Assembly: GCF_901000735.1 (NCBI RefSeq)
Contig: NC_081551.1
Coordinates: 10,908,281 to 10,972,280 of the forward strand
DNA length: 64,000 bases
DNA from: Corylus avellana
Taxonomy: Eukaryota > Streptophyta > Magnoliopsida > Fagales > Betulaceae
Reading direction: 5' to 3'
Positions 60,662-64,000 of the stretch are shown here, piece by piece. A program made the position numbers and the translations under genes. The notes under the pieces were generated by a model. That model was not told the origin of the DNA. It made no database searches and saw nothing but the letters and a program-made list of their open reading frames with translations. The stretch's first letter is position 1; each line of letters opens with the position of its first letter.

Positions 60662-63600
60662 ATGAAGCTTAAGATTGTAACATGGAATGTGAGAGGGTTG
60701 AATGCCCTCAAAAAAAGGTTGCGTATTAGGGGTCTCTTGAAGGAGTGGAAAGCAGATATAGTGTGTTTGATTGAGACTAAGATGGAGACTATTTCCCATG
60801 AGGTGGTCCATAGTTTTTGGGGTGGTCAACATGTGGGGTGGAAGTATAAAGGGTCTAATGGTTTGTCAGGGGGATGTTACTGATGTGGGATAGGAGGGTG
60901 GTGGAGTGTAAGGAGGAGTGTGTGGGGCATTTCATCCTGGCGTGCTCTTTTCAAAATGTGGAGGACAACTGGGTTTGAGCGTTTGGGGGGGTGTATGGTC
61001 TGAATGAAGATGTGGAGAGGAGGTTCCTTTGGGAAGAGCTAGCTGGTTTGATGAATGTGTGGGAGGCCCCTTAGTGTTTTGGCGGGGATTTTAATTTTGT
61101 CCGGTTCCCTAGTGAGCGCTCTAGTGTTTCTTATTACTTTTCTGGCATGATGGATTTCTCGGACTTCATTTCAGAGAACAATTTTGTAGACATTCCGATG
61201 ATGGGGGGACAATTTACTTGGTCTAATAATCAAGAAAATGAGATTTGGTCTAGAATTGACCGGTTCTTGCTATCATCGGATTGGGAAGATCATTTCCCAG
61301 CAATGTCACAAAGAAGACTTCAACGCATGTTCTTAGATCATTTCCCTATTTTACTGGATTGTGGGGCTCTTTGCGGAGGTAATAAGTATTTTAAATTTGA
61401 AAACATGTGGCTCAAAGCCGAAGGTTTTGTTGACAAGGTTAGTTCTTGGTGGGGATCTTATTCGTTCGAGGGCTTACCTAGTTTTGTGTTAGCTAATAAA
61501 TTGAAATCCCTCAAAATGGATTTGAAAAAATGGAATGAGGAGGTGTTTGGTGATATTGGGAGGAAAAAGGAGTTGATGGGAGGTATTCAGGAGCTGGATG
61601 AGTTGGCAAAGTCGAGAGGTTTAGATCAGGAGGAAAAGATTCAAAAGGCAGAAATGTTGAAAGTTTTGGAGAATACCTTGTTGTGTGAAGAAATTCATTG
61701 GCGCCAGAAATCAAGAGCTTTGTGGCTCAAGGAGGGGGACCGAAATACTCATTTCTTTCACAAGATGGCAAATTCTCATCGCAGGTACAATCGTGTGGAA
61801 GCGCTTCGTATTAATGGCGTCTTATCCGATGATCCAATTGAGGTAAAAGATCACATTGTGCAGTCTTATCAAAGCTTATACTCGGAGCAAAGATCATGGT
61901 GGCCTAGAATCGATAACCAGCCTTTTTTGTCTATTGATGAGGAGGATAATAGGTGGTTAGGAAGAGATTTTGAGGAAAAGGAGGTTTGGGAGGTGATAAA
62001 AGGCATGGATGGTGATAAGGCACCGGGTCCAAAATTTCTTCTCCATGGCTTTTTTTCAAGCTTGTTGGGGTGTAGTTAAACAAGATGCTATGGCGGTTTT
62101 TGATGAGTTGCATCGCAGACATCAAATGGTGAAGAGCTTGAATGCAACTTTCATTTCCTTGATACCGAAAAAGGCGGATTCGGTGGAGATGGACTTTCGG
62201 CCCATTAGCTTGGTGGGAGGGGTGTACAAAATTGTTTCTAAGGTTCTCGCCAATAGGATGAGAACTGTTTTGGGTAAGGTTATATCCTACTCTCAAAATG
62301 CTTTCATCGGGGGTCGCCAAATCTTAGATTCGGTTCTCATTGCAAATGAATGTGTGGATAGTCGCATGAAGTTAGGGGTGCCAGGTGTTATTTGTAAATT
62401 AGACCTGGAAAAGGCGTATGACCATGTAAATTGGGACTTTGTTTTGTATTTGCTGCATAGGTGCGGTTTTGGTGAGAGGTGGAGGGCTTGGATAGAGTGG
62501 TGTATTACGTCAGTAAGATTTTCCATTCTTGTGAATGATTCTCCGGAAGGGTTCTTTAACAGTTTGAGGGGAATTCGGCAACAGAATCCCCTCTCTCCGT
62601 TACTTTTTGTGCTTGTTATGGAGGCCTTGAGTAAGATGGTGAATGTGACAGTTGACCAAGGCTTTTTGACTGGTTTCTCGATGGGAGATAGGGTCTTCTC
62701 GGAGTTGGTGGTTTCTCACTCTTTATTTGCTGATGATACTTTGATTTTTTGTGAAGCTTCTCTCGAGCAAATCCGGTATGTGCGTCTCATTCTCTTATGT
62801 TTTGAAGCTGTTTCGGGTTTGAGAGTTAATCTTGGAAAGTCAAAAATTGTGGCTATTGGAGAGGTGGAGAACTTTGGGGTTTTAGCTAATATCCTCGGGT
62901 GTAGTGTTGCCGATTTGCCTATGAAGTATTTGGGTCTCCCTCTTGGGGCGCCGTATAAGGATACGGTTACGTGGAATGATGTGATCGAAAAGATGGAGCG
63001 TCAGATGGCAGGTTGGAAAAGGATGTACCTCTCTAAAGGAGGCCATATAACTCTCATTAAGAGTACATTGATTAATCTCCCGACTTACTTTTTGTCTCTG
63101 TTTCCGATTCCTATGAGTGTAGCTAAAAGGCTTGAGAAAGTCCAAAGAGATTTCTTGTGGGGGAGGGATGGGAGATGAGCCTAAGTTGCATCTTGTAAAT
63201 TGGAACTAAGTCTGTCGTCCCCTGCACTACGGTGGTCTTGGCATTTGAAAGTTGCATCAGTTTAATCAAGCTCTCTTGGGAAAATGGCTTTGGAGATATG
63301 CGAATGAGAGTGAGGCTCTTTGGTGCAAGGTTATTAAAGCTAAGTATGAAGACCAGGAAGGTGGGTGGTGCACGAAGGAGGTTTTGGGTTCTCATGGTAT
63401 GGGCTTATGGAAGCATATTCGACAAGGTTGGAACTTCTTTGCCAAAGGTATTCGGTTTGAGGTGGGGGTCGAAAGTTCGTTTCTGGCACGATATTTGATG
63501 TGGGGAAAATTCTTTGAAGCATGAGTTCCCATCCTTGTTCAGTATCGCTAGACACAGAGAAGCTTGGGTGAAGGATAATTTTACTTGGAGGAATGAGGTT

Positions 63601-64000
63601 GTTGAGTGGAATGCCATTTTTGTGCGGCCCGTCTAGGACTGGGAGATGGATTTGGTTTCTCCTTTTTTTGATTGGTTGTACTCTTGCAAGATCTCTATAG
63701 GTACTGTGGACCGTATTCGCTGGTCCTCGTTTAAGAAAGGCAAGTTCAAGGTTAAGTAGCTCTTCAAGGCCTTGTCCAATTTTGACCATGAGGTGTTTTC
63801 TTGGAAGAGTATTTGGCGTACACAGGTGCCTTTGCGAGTGGCTTTTTTCGGGTGGACCACAGCCCTAGGCAAAGTTTTGACTCGATAATCTGCGTAAGAG
63901 GAACCTTATGGTGGTGGAGTGGTGTAGTATGTGGAAGAAGACAGGAGAGTCAGTAGATCATCTTCTTCTCCACTATGAAATCGCAAGTACTCTTTGGCAT
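60662..64000 (+). pseudogene. LINE F ORF2: endonuclease, RT and start of zf-RVT, disrupted, 3' truncated
   Basis: ATG at 60662 (MKLKIVTWNVRGLN). The frame breaks at the same G run as in LINE C (near 60870). TGG-to-stop changes follow near 60975 and 61070. The endonuclease continues from 61147 ([20 protein letters not shown]). A one-base shift near 62036 disrupts the KAPGPDGF block. The RT frame 62009-63178 has [13 protein letters not shown] and LFADDTLIF, but the RQGDPLSP block is changed to RQQNPLSP. Another shift lies near 63165. Confidence 0.85.

Larger units (their letters stand above)
58430..64000 (+). mobile_element. LINE F: full-length-type LINE close to LINE C, truncated by the window end
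   Basis: 5' UTR with ggcgcgtgggtggcgcgtgag like LINE C, then ORF1 and ORF2 in the same order. The RT box (LFADDTLIF near 62725) is kept, but there are many stops and shifts. The zf-RVT region begins near 63930 (CSMWKKTGESVDHLLLHY-like, with finger cysteines partly lost). The 3' end is outside the window. Confidence 0.9.

Overview
The window is nuclear DNA of a flowering plant, most likely a woody eudicot. One conserved organellar gene with AG/GT introns is buried in plant-type L1 LINEs (endonuclease, FADD reverse transcriptase, zf-RVT finger), an Ivana/Tork-like Copia LTR element and SINE-like retroposons. The rosid/Fagales flavour is only an impression. There are no bacterial genes, CRISPR arrays or recognisable tRNA/rRNA genes.

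The only host gene I can support is mnmG (gidA), on the + strand. It encodes the FAD-dependent tRNA-U34 5-carboxymethylaminomethyl modification enzyme of plastids and/or mitochondria. Nine consecutive exons (A-I, 12956-56353, about 493 codons) join in perfect phase and carry the Rossmann loop and both conserved cysteines. The transit-peptide exon and the C-terminal helical-domain exons are not visible. Introns swollen by retrotransposons stretch the gene over more than 43 kb.

Three 100-N gaps mark scaffold joins, and each is abutted by redundant sequence. (1) 1-11814 is the reverse complement of 13760-21550 with small differences, and looks like the alternative haplotype placed in inverted orientation. 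A young Copia element (3419-8606) is present in this copy, and its empty site is preserved in the other. (2) 14941-16057 is repeated at 16158-17275 across a gap. (3) 46887-49487 is repeated at 49588-52188 across a gap, which duplicates exon F. (2) and (3) look like unmerged contig overlaps.

Layout: 1-11814, inverted haplotig with LINE-1, Copia and mirrored exons B (partial) and C. 11915-13802, exons A and B. 14284-19470, LINE-1 antisense in intron B-C. 19739-26111, exons C, D and E with SINE-like and TRIM-like repeats. 26112-49063, one intron containing a nested LINE stack (LINE D hosting A, B, C, a TIR element and a short LINE tail) and the antisense LINE E. 49064-56353, exons F-I with LINE fragments. 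58430-64000, LINE F, running off the window.

The most interesting non-artefactual signals are: three minute insertions (12, 27 and 32 nt) that look like nothing but a LINE 3' tail plus oligo-A between perfect 14-19 bp target duplications; a frame break shared by two separate LINE copies at the same G-run in the endonuclease; LINE ORF1 proteins without a zinc knuckle but with a PUR-like N-terminal domain; a Copia element that lost its protease catalytic segment yet has nearly identical LTRs; and a TIR element carrying a piece of LINE. I found no evidence of a wholly new biological system.
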